A DNA stretch of 64,000 nucleotides. Origin: Aureimonas sp. AU4 (lineage in GTDB: Bacteria > Pseudomonadota > Alphaproteobacteria > Rhizobiales > Rhizobiaceae). Shown here one piece after another: positions 46,367 through 55,958 of the stretch; position 1 is the first letter of the stretch, and every line of letters begins with the position of its first letter. A program made the position numbers and the translations under genes. Below the pieces are notes generated by a model. It was not told the DNA's origin, ran no database searches, and saw only the letters and a program-made list of their open reading frames with translations. The stretch lies in NCBI RefSeq assembly GCF_001463765.1, contig NZ_BBWK01000042.1, positions 1 to 64,000 of the forward strand, written 5' to 3'.

Positions 46367-48841
46367 CTAGGCGGCCGGGATGTGGATTTGAGGTCCGATC
46401 AGCCTGTCGCAACCCGGCGCATCCTCCGACAGCCGGATTTCCTCGATCGGCACGGGGGTCGAGAACAGGTAGCCCTGAAGATCGGTACAACCAAGCGCCA
46501 CGAGAAAGTCGCGTTGAGCTTGCGTCTCGACGCCTTCGGCGGTGACGGCGATGCCGAGGTTGCGGCCGAGACCGACGAGAGCTCCCACGATCGCTGCGCC
46601 GTGGGCCTTGGTGCCCAGAAGCGTCACGAAGGAGCGGTCGATCTTGATCCGGTCCACGCCGAGATGGATCACGTCGCTCAACGACGAAAACCCCATACCG
46701 AAGTCGTCGAGGGCGATCCGAACCCCTTCGGCACGCAGACGTGCCAAACCGGCTTCAGCCGCCTGATCGACATTGATGAAGGCCGCTTCCGTCAACTCCA
46801 GTTCAAGACGCGGGGGCGTCAGGCCCGTATCGCAAAGAATGGCCAGAACATCGTCTGCAAAACCCGACCGGCGTAGCTGGTGAGGCGAGACGTTCACGGC
46901 CACGAACGTTGCGGGGTCCCAGCAAACGGCCGCGCGACAGGCCTCGCGCAGAACCCAAAGTCCGAGCTGATCGATGAGGCCACCGTCTTCGGCAACCGGA
47001 ATGAAGCTGTCCGGGAACAGAAGCCCGCGGTCGCCGTGGCGCCAGCGCACCAAAGCCTCGGCACCGGAGGTTGCGTACTCGTCTCTGGCCCGATGTATCG
47101 TCTGGAAGTGAAGTTCGAGCGTTCCGACAGGCCCTGAAGAGGCGATCGAGGGCAGGCGGCCGGCTGGATCGTCCAAGCCGGCCAGTACCGCACGCAGCTC
47201 GGTCCTCACGGTGTCCCGGTCGTGACGGCCGCCTTCCAGCGATGGTCCGAACGCGATCCATCGCCCCCGACCGCGCGCCTTCGCCTCATACAGGGCGATA
47301 TCCGCATGACGCATGGCGTCGTCGGCGCTTCGTCCGGCATCCGGAACGGCCACCACGCCGATGGAGCCGCTGATGTGAGCGACCGTTGCGGCCGTCGTGA
47401 GATCGAACGGGCGAGCCAGCACGTCGATAAGACCACGACAAATCGTGCCGATCACCTCGTCGTCGTCGCCCACGTCGGGAAGAAGAAGAGCGAACTCGTC
47501 ACCACCGAGGCGGGCCAACGTATCTTGCGGACGCAGAAGAGTGAGCATTCGGTCCGCAGCCGACCGGATCAGTTCGTCGCCGGCGGCGTGGCCGAACGTG
47601 TCGTTGACCGCCTTGAACCGGTCGAGGTCGATCAGCGCGACCGCAGTGCGCTTGCCGCCCGGGGCTTCCTGCGCAAGACAGCTCTCGAGACGCTCGGCGA
47701 AGAGGGCACGGTTCGGAAGCTTGGTCAGAACATCGTGAAGCGCCAGATGCCGGGCCTGATACTCGCTCGAACGCAACTCGATCAGGCTACCGCGCAACCG
47801 CATCAAAAGCGTGCCGAACAGAACGGCGATCACGATGGCCGCGAGTGAGAGAGCGGGCGCGAGGCGCCCGATGACACGGGAGCCCGGCAGGTCGGGGGTC
47901 CACACGATGAAGCCGATCGGCTCGCCCGTGGTGGTGCTGTCGATCTGGAACGCGACCTCGCTTTCCTCGGGGTCGGCAGCGCGCGCGTAGCGGGCTCCGT
48001 TCAGTCCCTGTTCGCGGCTCAGGGCATCCAGCGCGGTTCCGTCGAGGAAGCGGATGGTGATCAGGTATCGCGTTTGGGACGGCACGGGCTCTCCGCCGGT
48101 TGTCCCACCCTCGTCAAACGCGCCGATCGCAGCCACCCCGACGATGGTTGCGCGCCCTTCCAGGCGTAGCAGCTCGGCGATCGCGGCGGGAGGCGAAGCT
48201 GCGCCACCCGACGTTCGATGCGGGCGTTGCAGGCGCGGATCGTTCAGAAGAGGCCGCAGAAGCGACCTCTTCCAGTTGAACCCTTTTCGCGTCTCGGCGT
48301 CAGCGTCCATGGCAAGCTGACCGTACCCATCGACGATGAAGGCCTGGTCGTATCTGAAGAAGGCCGTGGCAACGCGCGTCATGGTGGTTGCGGTGAGGGT
48401 GCGCGACGGGTCCGCCTCGGCTGGGCTCGCGCCGACCTGTGACCAGGCACCTTCGATCTCCCGGACGGGCTGCGTCAGGGCCATGTAGCCCGCACCGATC
48501 TGTCCGACGATCTGGGCAGCCTGCTCGACCTGGTCGTGCAGGCGCTCGGTCATCAGCTGCCGCTGGCGCTCAAGTGCTGCAGCATCGCTTTCCGTGCCTG
48601 CCCAGAGGCCTGCCAGGACGACCAAGCCCAACGTCCCCACACCACTGGCGGCAATCAGAAAGAGAAGCCAGCCGGAGGGGGCTTGCATCCGCTTGCGGGC
48701 CAGGCGGCCGATGATCGGGATCATGCGCAACTGTTTGCTCCGCAAGGATGCGAGAACCATCCCCCCAAACGATTGCAGAAGTGTTGTCATCCATAACCGT
48801 CTCTTGCGCGAGATCCCGCTGCCGACCCGGATGAATTTCAC
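46367..48841 (-). CDS. Membrane CHASE4-like-GGDEF-EAL cyclic-di-GMP enzyme
   Basis: An 824-aa protein. A helix at about 58-80 and another at about 330-350 flank a roughly 250-residue periplasmic sensor region of CHASE4 type. The GGDEF domain is intact: LGGDEFALLLPD, with the RPQD product-inhibition (I-site) pattern just before it. The EAL domain has EALVRWR, NVSPHQL, ELTEAAF, DDFGMGFSSL, KIDRSFV and AEGVET, so all usual catalytic residues are present. It can in principle both make and degrade c-di-GMP. The start is uncertain (other Met residues at 18, 28, 40 and 52). It is divergent from an orphan binding protein, which may feed its sensor. Confidence 0.9.
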   Translation of the reverse strand: MKFIRVGSGISRKRRLWMTTLLQSFGGMVLASLRSKQLRMIPIIGRLARKRMQAPSGWLLFLIAASGVGTLGLVVLAGLWAGTESDAAALERQRQLMTERLHDQVEQAAQIVGQIGAGYMALTQPVREIEGAWSQVGASPAEADPSRTLTATTMTRVATAFFRYDQAFIVDGYGQLAMDADAETRKGFNWKRSLLRPLLNDPRLQRPHRTSGGAASPPAAIAELLRLEGRATIVGVAAIGAFDEGGTTGGEPVPSQTRYLITIRFLDGTALDALSREQGLNGARYARAADPEESEVAFQIDSTTTGEPIGFIVWTPDLPGSRVIGRLAPALSLAAIVIAVLFGTLLMRLRGSLIELRSSEYQARHLALHDVLTKLPNRALFAERLESCLAQEAPGGKRTAVALIDLDRFKAVNDTFGHAAGDELIRSAADRMLTLLRPQDTLARLGGDEFALLLPDVGDDDEVIGTICRGLIDVLARPFDLTTAATVAHISGSIGVVAVPDAGRSADDAMRHADIALYEAKARGRGRWIAFGPSLEGGRHDRDTVRTELRAVLAGLDDPAGRLPSIASSGPVGTLELHFQTIHRARDEYATSGAEALVRWRHGDRGLLFPDSFIPVAEDGGLIDQLGLWVLREACRAAVCWDPATFVAVNVSPHQLRRSGFADDVLAILCDTGLTPPRLELELTEAAFINVDQAAEAGLARLRAEGVRIALDDFGMGFSSLSDVIHLGVDRIKIDRSFVTLLGTKAHGAAIVGALVGLGRNLGIAVTAEGVETQAQRDFLVALGCTDLQGYLFSTPVPIEEIRLSEDAPGCDRLIGPQIHIPAA

Positions 48842-48930
48842 GCTGAATTAAGAGGGGGCAAAGTAGCTTGCAGCAATCCATCGAAGATCGATTTCCAGCG
48901 GACGAAGCTCAACGAAAAAGGCGAGCCGAC

Positions 48931-49737
48931 ATGTTTCTTGGCAGGAAGATATCGCGCGTCGCGCAGGCGCTCGTGATTGCCGGCGTTTCGCTGATCCTTT
49001 CGGCGCAACAGTCCGTCAGGGCCGCTGATGAGGGCATGACCGTCAAGGTCGCGGTGGAAGGAGGGTTTCCCCCGTTCAACTACCTTGACGCGCAAGGCAA
49101 GCTGCAAGGTTTCGACGTCGATATTGCCAACGCTCTGTGCGATACCGCGCGCCTTTCGTGCGAATTCGTGGTTCAGAAGTGGCAGGACATGATCCCCGAC
49201 CTCCTGGGGAAACGGTACGATCTCATCGTCTCGTCCATGTCCATGAGCGCCGAGCGCCGTCAGACCGTGGCCTTCACCGACACATACTACAACAGCCCCT
49301 CCGTATTCGTCGTCCGCAAGGACTCGAAGCTCACTCAGATCGATTCCGAAACGCTCAAAGGCGTCACCCTCGGGGTAACGAGCACCACCGCGCAGGAGGC
49401 CTTCGCCGACAGGCATTATCGCCCTGCCACCCCGATCACGGTGTTTCCCACATCCCCGGACCTCTACACCGGACTGGCGGACGGCAGCGTCGATGTCATC
49501 CTGGAGGACAAGCTTGCCATCTACGATTGGCTGACCAACACCAAGGCTGGGCAATGCTGCGAGTTCAGGGGGGATGACATATTGGATCCGACCTTCTTCG
49601 GAGAAGGCGCCGGGATCGCGATGCGTCCCGCGGACGATGACCTGCGGCTGCGCCTCAACAAGGCCTTGGCCGAGATCAAGACGGACGGAACCTACGACAT
49701 GATCAACGCCAAGTACTTCCCCTTCAGTATTCGGTAG
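48931..49737 (+). CDS. Orphan periplasmic amino-acid-type binding protein (SBP family 3)
   Basis: A 268-aa protein. The ATG at 48931 gives a proper signal peptide (MFLGRKISRVAQALVIAGVSLILSAQQSVRA), whereas the upstream start adds 21 charged residues. Family-3 blocks are KVAVEGGFPPFNYLDAQGKLQGFDVDIANALC, KWQDMIPDLLGKRYDLIVSSMSMSAERRQTVAFTD, and YTGLADGSVDVILEDKLAIYDWL. It contains a Cys pair (GQCCEF) and CDTARLSC, so disulfides are likely. No permease or ATPase is near. The divergent neighbour is a membrane c-di-GMP enzyme, so a sensing role is plausible. Confidence 0.85.
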   Translation: MFLGRKISRVAQALVIAGVSLILSAQQSVRAADEGMTVKVAVEGGFPPFNYLDAQGKLQGFDVDIANALCDTARLSCEFVVQKWQDMIPDLLGKRYDLIVSSMSMSAERRQTVAFTDTYYNSPSVFVVRKDSKLTQIDSETLKGVTLGVTSTTAQEAFADRHYRPATPITVFPTSPDLYTGLADGSVDVILEDKLAIYDWLTNTKAGQCCEFRGDDILDPTFFGEGAGIAMRPADDDLRLRLNKALAEIKTDGTYDMINAKYFPFSIR

Positions 49738-50237
49738 GCGATCACATGTCCGCTCCGTCGCCGCATCAGCCCCGATCGATGCAACGGGCCAAGACGCGGC
49801 GAGACGGTCCCCACGCCAGGCAAACCCAGACGACGGCAGCTTCCGGACCGGCGCGGTCAAGCATATCGGCGTTCGCCCGGTGATGACGCATGGACTCAAT
49901 GGGGCTGAGCCGAAGCCCCGCCCGTGCCGGAACCTTGGGCGGGGAGCCGTGCCGTAGGAGCGAACCATGGCGAGCGCCCTGCAGGGAAATGCCCTCGGGT
50001 GGCGAGCGAGAGCGAATACCGGCCATGGCCCGGCAGCCGATGGTGACGTTTCAGGTCACGAGCTGAACCAAGGCGAACCTTCGTCTTCCAATCCTCGACC
50101 GGTCCAAGTTTCTTGCGGATCGTTGTTGAAGAGCGGGGACCCACCGGGTCGCATGACGACGAACCCACGGCGTCTGTTCAGCTGCGACCAACAGGTGTGC
50201 CGCCGGGAAAAGTGACTCGATCGGAGCCGCGAGGGGA
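49738..50237. other. Gene-free stretch, 500 bp
   Basis: It lies between the orphan binding protein and the convergent ABC-F gene. Short open frames exist on both strands but none has a supported start or family match. No repeat or clear terminator is visible. Confidence 0.5.
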
Positions 50238-51860
50238 TCAGTTGCGCAGTCCCGGCGCTTCCTGGCCCGTACGCTCGACATATTCGGAGTATCCGCCGCC
50301 GTAGAGATGCGGGCCTTCCGGCGTCAGCTCCAGAACGCGGTTGGATAGCGCCGCCAGGAAATGGCGGTCATGGCTGACGAAGAGCATGGCGCCCTCGAAG
50401 CGCGACAGCGCCTCGACCAGCATCTGCTTGGTGGCGATGTCGAGATGGTTGGTAGGCTCGTCGAGGACGAGGAAGTTCGGCGGATCGAACAGCATCTGCG
50501 CCATGACCAGCCGGGCCTTCTCGCCGCCCGAAAGCACGCGGCATTTCTTCTCGACCTCGTCCCCCGAAAAGCCGAAGCACCCGGCGAGCGCGCGCAAGGG
50601 AGCCTGACCCGCCAGCGGAAAGCTGTTTTCCAGCGACTGCAGCACCGTGTGCTCGCCGTCGAGCACCTCCATCGAATGCTGGGCGAAATAGCCCATCTTG
50701 ACGCTCGGACCCCGCGTCACCGTGCCTGAGTCGGGCTCCGAGGCGCCGGCGATCAGCTTGAGCAGCGTCGACTTGCCCGCGCCGTTGACGCCCATGACGC
50801 ACCAGCGCTCGCGCCGGCGCACCTGGAAGTCGAGGGCATCGTAGATGGTGCGGGTCCCGTAGCGCTTGTGGACGCCCTTGACGGTGGCCACGTCCTCGCC
50901 CGAGCGCGGTGCCGGCAGGAAGTCGAAGCGCACCGTCTGCTGGCGCTTGGGCGGCTCGACGCGCTCGATCTTGTCGAGCTTCTTGACGCGGCTCTGTACC
51001 TGCGCGGCATGGCTGGCGCGTGCCTTGAAACGCTCGATGAAGGCGATCTCCTTGGCCAGCATCGCCTGCTGGCGTTCGAACTGCGCCTGCTGCTGCAGCT
51101 CTGCGACGGCGCGCTGCTGCCGATAGAACTCGTAAGTGCCGGAATAGGAGGTCAGCGCGCCGCCGTCGATCTCGATGATCTTGGTCACGATGCGGTTCAT
51201 GAACTCGCGATCGTGGGATGTCATGAGGACGGCGCCGTCGAAGCCCTTGAGGAAGCCTTCGAGCCAGATCAGGCTTTCGATGTCGAGATGGTTCGAGGGC
51301 TCGTCGAGGAGCATGATGTCGGGGCGCATGAGCAGGATCTTGGCGAGCGCCACGCGCATCTTCCAGCCGCCCGACAGCTTGCCGACATCGCCGTCCATCA
51401 TCGCCTGGCTGAAGCCGAGACCGTCCAGCACCTCGCGGGCGCGACCGTCCAGGGCATAGCCGTCGAGTTCGTCGAAGCGGCCCTGCACCTCGCCGTAGCG
51501 GGTGATGATCTCGTCCATCTCGTCGGCGCGGGCCGGGTCGGCCATGGCCGCCTCCAGCTCCGCCATCTCGACCGCCAACGCACTGACCGGCCCGACGCCG
51601 TCCATCACCTCGACCACGGCGCTGCGGCCTGCCATGTCGCCGACATCCTGGCTGAAGTAGCCGATCCGCACGCCGCGATCGACCGAGACCTGACCCTCGT
51701 CCGGCAGTTCCTGGCCGGTGATCATGCGAAACAGCGTCGTCTTGCCCGCGCCGTTGGGTCCGACGAGACCGATCTTCTCGCCGCGCTGGAGGGCCGCCGA
51801 CGCCTCGACGAAGACGATCTGCTTGCCGTTCTGCTTGCCGATGTTCTCGAAGCGGATCAT
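50238..51860 (-). CDS. ABC-F family ATPase (ribosome-associated)
   Basis: A 540-aa protein with two ABC domains and no membrane segment. Domain 1 has Walker A GPNGAGKT near 35-42, signature LSGGWKMRVALAKILL and Walker B IMLLDEPSNHLD. The linker (about 225-310) is Gln/Arg-rich (QRAVAELQQQAQFERQQ), as in translation factors. Domain 2 has GVNGAGKS, LSGGEKARLVMAQMLF and LVLDEPTNHLD. The length is close to E. coli YbiT. Family members remodel stalled ribosomes or protect them from antibiotics. The ATG at 51860 (MIRFENIG) is preferred to far-upstream starts that lack a ribosome-binding site. Confidence 0.92.
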   Translation of the reverse strand: MIRFENIGKQNGKQIVFVEASAALQRGEKIGLVGPNGAGKTTLFRMITGQELPDEGQVSVDRGVRIGYFSQDVGDMAGRSAVVEVMDGVGPVSALAVEMAELEAAMADPARADEMDEIITRYGEVQGRFDELDGYALDGRAREVLDGLGFSQAMMDGDVGKLSGGWKMRVALAKILLMRPDIMLLDEPSNHLDIESLIWLEGFLKGFDGAVLMTSHDREFMNRIVTKIIEIDGGALTSYSGTYEFYRQQRAVAELQQQAQFERQQAMLAKEIAFIERFKARASHAAQVQSRVKKLDKIERVEPPKRQQTVRFDFLPAPRSGEDVATVKGVHKRYGTRTIYDALDFQVRRRERWCVMGVNGAGKSTLLKLIAGASEPDSGTVTRGPSVKMGYFAQHSMEVLDGEHTVLQSLENSFPLAGQAPLRALAGCFGFSGDEVEKKCRVLSGGEKARLVMAQMLFDPPNFLVLDEPTNHLDIATKQMLVEALSRFEGAMLFVSHDRHFLAALSNRVLELTPEGPHLYGGGYSEYVERTGQEAPGLRN

Positions 51861-52266
51861 GCGGAATTTCCAGGTCGGTCGGGAAGGAAGACGCCTCAAA
51901 CCATCCCGCTCGATCCCGCGCAAGGTCCGCCGCAACACACGGTCCGCTTTGCCGGCCGTTGCAAACCACCTCCCTTTTCCGCGTCGTCCCGGTCCGAAAC
52001 CGACCGACGGACCCGAAGGGCGATGGGCCGAAAACAGCTGGACTGGTATCGAATGGAACGCGCGAAGAGCCGTGGTTCCGCGCAGGACACGAGACTGTGG
52101 CCAAGTCGGCTGTCGCCGGCGCCAGGGCATTGCCTTCCGGCACGAAGAGCCGGTCTGGCGGGCCGAGGAAGGCGCGCCGGCGACCTTCGCACAGCCGCTC
52201 GGCCGTACCGTCCGCATCAGGTCCCGCCTGTCGTCCGCGGGAACCGGACGCTTCATCAAGCCCGGG
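51861..52266. other. Gene-free stretch, 406 bp
   Basis: It contains the ABC-F promoter region and the space after the LysR stop. No convincing coding frame or repeat is seen. Open frames that cross it are out-of-phase extensions. Confidence 0.45.
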
Positions 52267-53172
52267 CTAAGCGGCCGCCAGTTCCCCGGCCAGCGCCGCG
52301 ACGGTCGCGCGAAGCCATCGATGGGCCGGATCGTTTCGGTAGCGGACATGCCAGCCCAGCTCGACCGGAAACGTGCCGAGATCGACGGGCGCGGGAAGGA
52401 CCTTCAGCCTCGGGTCGGCCAGGAGATGCCGACAGACCAGGAGCGGCAGCGTCGCGCAGTAGTCCGACACGGCGACGATCTCGGGAACGGCGAGGAAGTG
52501 GGTGACCGAGACCGCGACCTCACGCTTGAGGCCCTTGCGCTCCAGCGCCTGGAACAGGCCCGCCCGCATCCGGCCGGGCGGCAGCACGTTGACGTGGTGG
52601 AGGCTCTCGAAGAGTTCCTGCGTCAGCACGCTGCCGACGCGAGGGTGGTCGGCCCGCACGACGCAGCCCAGCCCGTCGTCCATCAGGTGCTGGACGACGA
52701 GGCTGTCGGGCGGCTGCACGATCCGGCCGAGCACCATCGCCGTGTCGCCCGACACCGCGCCGGTCTCGCCGAGGTCGTTGCCGAACGGGACGAGGCGCAG
52801 CCGAATGCCCGGCGCGGCCCTGCGGAGTCTTGCGACCAGCTTCGGCATCAGGACGAACTCGACGTAGCTGTTCGGCGCGATGGTGATGACCCGCTCCGCG
52901 GTCGCCGGGTCGAAGTTTTGCTGGCTTCGTATGGCCTCCTCGATGGCCGAGAGCGAGGAGGCGATCACCGGCAGGAGATCCAGTGCGGCCGGGGTCGGCC
53001 TCATCCCGTACCGTTCGCGCACGAACAGCGGATCGCCGATAGCGGCGCGGAGCCTGTTCAACGCGTTCGACAGCGCAGGCTGCGTCATCCCGAGCCGCCC
53101 GGCCGCGCGCGTGACGTTGCGCTCCTCCATGAGGGCGACGAAGACGGGAAGGAGGTTGAGGTCGTAGCGCAC
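52267..53172 (-). CDS. LysR-family transcriptional regulator
   Basis: A 301-aa regulator. The N-terminal HTH spans 3-62 (DLNLLPVFVALMEERNVTRAAGRLGMTQPALSNALNRLR), and a LysR substrate domain follows from about 90. The SNALNRLR recognition helix and RYGMRPTPAA segment recall the NodD/PcpR group. It is divergent from a DJ-1/PfpI-family gene. The 119-bp gap holds an AT-rich dyad TGAAATTTCA (53198-53207), a likely binding site. Confidence 0.9.
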   Translation of the reverse strand: MRYDLNLLPVFVALMEERNVTRAAGRLGMTQPALSNALNRLRAAIGDPLFVRERYGMRPTPAALDLLPVIASSLSAIEEAIRSQQNFDPATAERVITIAPNSYVEFVLMPKLVARLRRAAPGIRLRLVPFGNDLGETGAVSGDTAMVLGRIVQPPDSLVVQHLMDDGLGCVVRADHPRVGSVLTQELFESLHHVNVLPPGRMRAGLFQALERKGLKREVAVSVTHFLAVPEIVAVSDYCATLPLLVCRHLLADPRLKVLPAPVDLGTFPVELGWHVRYRNDPAHRWLRATVAALAGELAAA

Positions 53173-53197
53173 CCAGTCATGCTGCTACAGGAATATC

Positions 53198-53207
53198 TGA
53201 AATTTCA
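53198..53207. promoter_or_regulatory. AT-rich dyad between the LysR and DJ-1-family genes
   Basis: TGAAATTTCA is perfectly palindromic and lies in an AT-rich island (53191-53217) in the divergent promoter, 26 bp before the LysR start. LysR proteins usually bind such interrupted or direct dyads near the divergent gene. Confidence 0.4.
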
Positions 53208-53291
53208 AAGATAAATTGGCGCAATGGGCGGCGGGAAGCGAGTGTGGGGCATCGGCGGCGCGGACCGCACGCCCCTTCGAGGAGACACGAC

Positions 53292-53981
53292 ATGAAGATC
53301 CTGATGGTTCTCACCTCGCACGACCGGCTCGGCGACACCGGTCGCAAGACGGGGTTCTGGCTCGAGGAGCTTGCCGCGCCCTACTACGTCTTCAAGGACG
53401 CGGGGGCGCAGATCACCCTCGCCTCGCCGGCCGGCGGCCAGCCGCCGCTCGACCCCAAGAGCAACGAGCCCGACACCCAGACCGACGCCACGCGCCGCTT
53501 CGAGGCGGACCACGAGGCGACCGCCCAGCTCGCCGCGACCCAGAAGCTGGACACCGTGCGCCAGGATAGCTTCGACGCCGTGTTCTATCCCGGCGGCCAC
53601 GGCCCGCTCTGGGACCTCGCGGAAGACCGGGGCTCCATCGGCCTGATCGAGGCCTTCGTCGCGGCGAACAAGCCGGTCGCCCTCGTGTGCCATGCGCCGG
53701 GCGTCCTGCGCCATGTGAAGACGCCGGCGGGACGTCCGCTCGTCGAGGGCAAGCGGGTCACGGGATTTTCCAACGGCGAGGAAGAGGCCGTCGGGCTCAC
53801 CGACATCGTGCCCTTCCTTGTCGAGGACGAGCTGGTCGCCAAGGGCGGTCGTTACGAGAAGGGCCCCGACTGGGGCGAGTTCGTTCTGACCGACGGCCTC
53901 CTGATCACCGGCCAGAACCCCGGCTCGTCCGCGCTCGCCGCCCGCGAACTCGTCGCGCGCCTGTCGGCACGAGCCGTCTAG
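53292..53981 (+). CDS. DJ-1/PfpI superfamily protein (glyoxalase III/HchA-like)
   Basis: A 229-aa protein. KTGFWLEELAAPYYVFKDAG supplies the conserved Glu of the catalytic site. YPGGHGPLWDLAEDRGS and ALVCHAPGVL (nucleophilic Cys at the elbow) are the class I glutamine amidotransferase-like features of this family. The end TGQNPGSSALAARELV is typical. Members detoxify methylglyoxal or hydrate isocyanides. The start at 53292 follows a GAGGAGA ribosome-binding site. It is likely controlled by the divergent LysR regulator. Confidence 0.9.
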   Translation: MKILMVLTSHDRLGDTGRKTGFWLEELAAPYYVFKDAGAQITLASPAGGQPPLDPKSNEPDTQTDATRRFEADHEATAQLAATQKLDTVRQDSFDAVFYPGGHGPLWDLAEDRGSIGLIEAFVAANKPVALVCHAPGVLRHVKTPAGRPLVEGKRVTGFSNGEEEAVGLTDIVPFLVEDELVAKGGRYEKGPDWGEFVLTDGLLITGQNPGSSALAARELVARLSARAV

Positions 53982-54076
53982 CCGGACCCGGCCTTCGTCG
54001 CCGTCCGGGCCGGCGACGAAGGCCCTATCGAGACGCTCGCCCGATCAACCCCGGATCGGCGGAACCATCGGGTCTT

Positions 54077-54799
54077 TCACCAGGGAACCTCCGTCTCTTC
54101 GAAGAAGAACTTGCCCGTGGGCCCCGACGGCCCGAGCGTCGCCAGCCAGGCGATGCCGGCCGCCGCCTGCTCCACGGTGCGATAGCCGGAATGGTTGTTG
54201 AAGTCCGTCGCCGTGTAGCCGGGATCGGCTGCGTTGACGGGGATGCCGTCGTTCCCCAGCGCCTTGGCGAGCGAGAGCGTCACGGCGTTGAGGGCGGTCT
54301 TCGAGGAATTGTAGCCGAGGATGTTCACCCCGTAGAACTGGTTGGCCGGGTCCGACAACCAGCCGAGCGAACCGAGCCCGCTGCTGACCATGACGACGCT
54401 GGCGGCCTCGGTGGCCTTCAACAGGGGCAGGAAGGCCTGCGTCACCCGGATCGGTCCGAACACGTTGGTTTCGTAGACGGCGCGGACGTCGTCGACGGAT
54501 TGCTTGGTCGGCGGGGAGGCCTCACCGGGAATGCCCGCATTGTTGATCAGGATGTCGAGACGACCGTCCGCTTGTCGGACGCGATCCGCGGCGGCCTGGA
54601 CGCTTCGGTCGCTGGTCACGTCGATCTTCAGCGCGCGAACATCGACGCCCTCCGACGCCAGGTTCTCCGCAGCCTGCCTGCCGCGATCCTCGTCGCGGCT
54701 GCCGAGCCAGATCCGGTAGCCCGCATGGCCGAGCTGCCGCGCCGTCTCGAAGCCGATGCTCTTGTTGGCTCCGGTGATGAGGACTGTTCTGCCGAGCAT
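54077..54799 (-). CDS. Short-chain dehydrogenase/reductase (NADPH type)
   Basis: A 240-aa classical SDR: TGANKSIGFETARQLG, the NNAG motif, VVMVSSGLGS with catalytic Ser, and YNSSKTALN with Tyr and Lys. The ATG at 54799 (MLGRTVLITG) has GGAG nine bases upstream. Earlier in-frame ATGs exist at 54808 and 54838. GSRDEDRG after beta-2 suggests NADPH. It resembles carbonyl-reductase-like SDRs often placed opposite a LysR gene. Confidence 0.87.
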   Translation of the reverse strand: MLGRTVLITGANKSIGFETARQLGHAGYRIWLGSRDEDRGRQAAENLASEGVDVRALKIDVTSDRSVQAAADRVRQADGRLDILINNAGIPGEASPPTKQSVDDVRAVYETNVFGPIRVTQAFLPLLKATEAASVVMVSSGLGSLGWLSDPANQFYGVNILGYNSSKTALNAVTLSLAKALGNDGIPVNAADPGYTATDFNNHSGYRTVEQAAAGIAWLATLGPSGPTGKFFFEETEVPW

Positions 54800-54897
54800 G
54801 GGGGACATCTCCTGTCGCTCTTGTTGCGTCGATGGCAAGGAGATGCGCTGTCCGCCGCGGTTTGATAATCGTCCGGAACCCGAATACGGCGATCGCC

Positions 54898-55821
54898 ATG
54901 GCGAACAATCCCGATCGACTCCCCTTGGATGACCTCTCGATCTTCGTGGCGGTCTGCGACGATCGGGGCTTTCGTGCCGCGGCCAGGCGGCTGGGCCTGT
55001 CGCCGGCAGGGGTCAGCGAGAGGATCGCCCTCCTCGAGAAGCGCCTGGGCGTTCCCCTCCTGATCCGGACGACGCGCAGCGTTTCGCCGACAGAGGCCGG
55101 CCACGCCCTGGCCGAGCGGGTGCGCCCGCTCCTCAACGAGACGCGGGTCGCGCTCCAGGATGCCGCGAGTTCACGGGCGGACGTGCGGGGACTCCTGAAG
55201 CTGAACGTCACGGGCGCGGTGATGGTCGACATCCTGCCGCCCCTCGTCGGTCGCTTCCTCGCCGCGCATCCGCAGGTCCGCGTCGAGCTCGTGGTGGATG
55301 ACAGGCTCGTCGACGTGGTCGCGACCGGTTGCGACGCCGGGATCCGCTACGGCGAGCACATGGCGCAGGACATGATCGCGGTCCCGATCGGGCCGCCCGT
55401 CCAACGGCTGGCGCTGGCGGCCGCCCCGTCGTATCTGGCTGCCCGGGGCGCACCCTCACATCCCGCCGAACTGCCCGCGCACGACTGCATCCGCCTGCGC
55501 TTCTCGAGCGGCGCGATGGTGGAATGGGAGTTCGAGAAAGCGGGGGAGACGATCGTCGTCGACCCGCCGGGACGCCTGATCGTGGGCGTCGACGGCGCGG
55601 CATCGGCGATCGATCTGGCCTGCGACGGGCACGGTATCATCGCGACCTTCGAGAACTGGCTCGTCCCGGCGATGGACGCGGGCAGGCTCCAGCCCGTCCT
55701 GCCGGACTGGTGGATCCGGTTCCCCGGACCGCGCCTTTACTTCTCCAGCCGCTTCATGCCCGCCCCGCTCCGGGCGTTCGTCGACCTCGTCGCGTCCGGG
55801 AAACCCATCCCCGACCGATAA
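54898..55821 (+). CDS. LysR-family transcriptional regulator
   Basis: A 307-aa regulator starting MANNPDRLPLDDLSIFVAVCDD. The HTH is RAAARRLGLSPAGVSERIALLEKRLGVPLLIRTTRSVSPTEAG, which is the AaeR/DmlR-type subgroup. The effector domain begins near 90. It is divergent from the SDR gene and is its likely regulator. A second Met far upstream in the frame has no ribosome-binding site. Confidence 0.9.
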   Translation: MANNPDRLPLDDLSIFVAVCDDRGFRAAARRLGLSPAGVSERIALLEKRLGVPLLIRTTRSVSPTEAGHALAERVRPLLNETRVALQDAASSRADVRGLLKLNVTGAVMVDILPPLVGRFLAAHPQVRVELVVDDRLVDVVATGCDAGIRYGEHMAQDMIAVPIGPPVQRLALAAAPSYLAARGAPSHPAELPAHDCIRLRFSSGAMVEWEFEKAGETIVVDPPGRLIVGVDGAASAIDLACDGHGIIATFENWLVPAMDAGRLQPVLPDWWIRFPGPRLYFSSRFMPAPLRAFVDLVASGKPIPDR

Positions 55822-55958
55822 GGCCGGTCTGGCCGACTTTCCGAAGATCAAGGCGACTGCCGGATATGGAGCGTAAGCGGCGAGGCTGCCGCGATCACTC
55901 GGCGCCGAACGGGCTTCGACATACCGGTTGCCGCGCCTCACGCAGCTGGAACGTCCCA

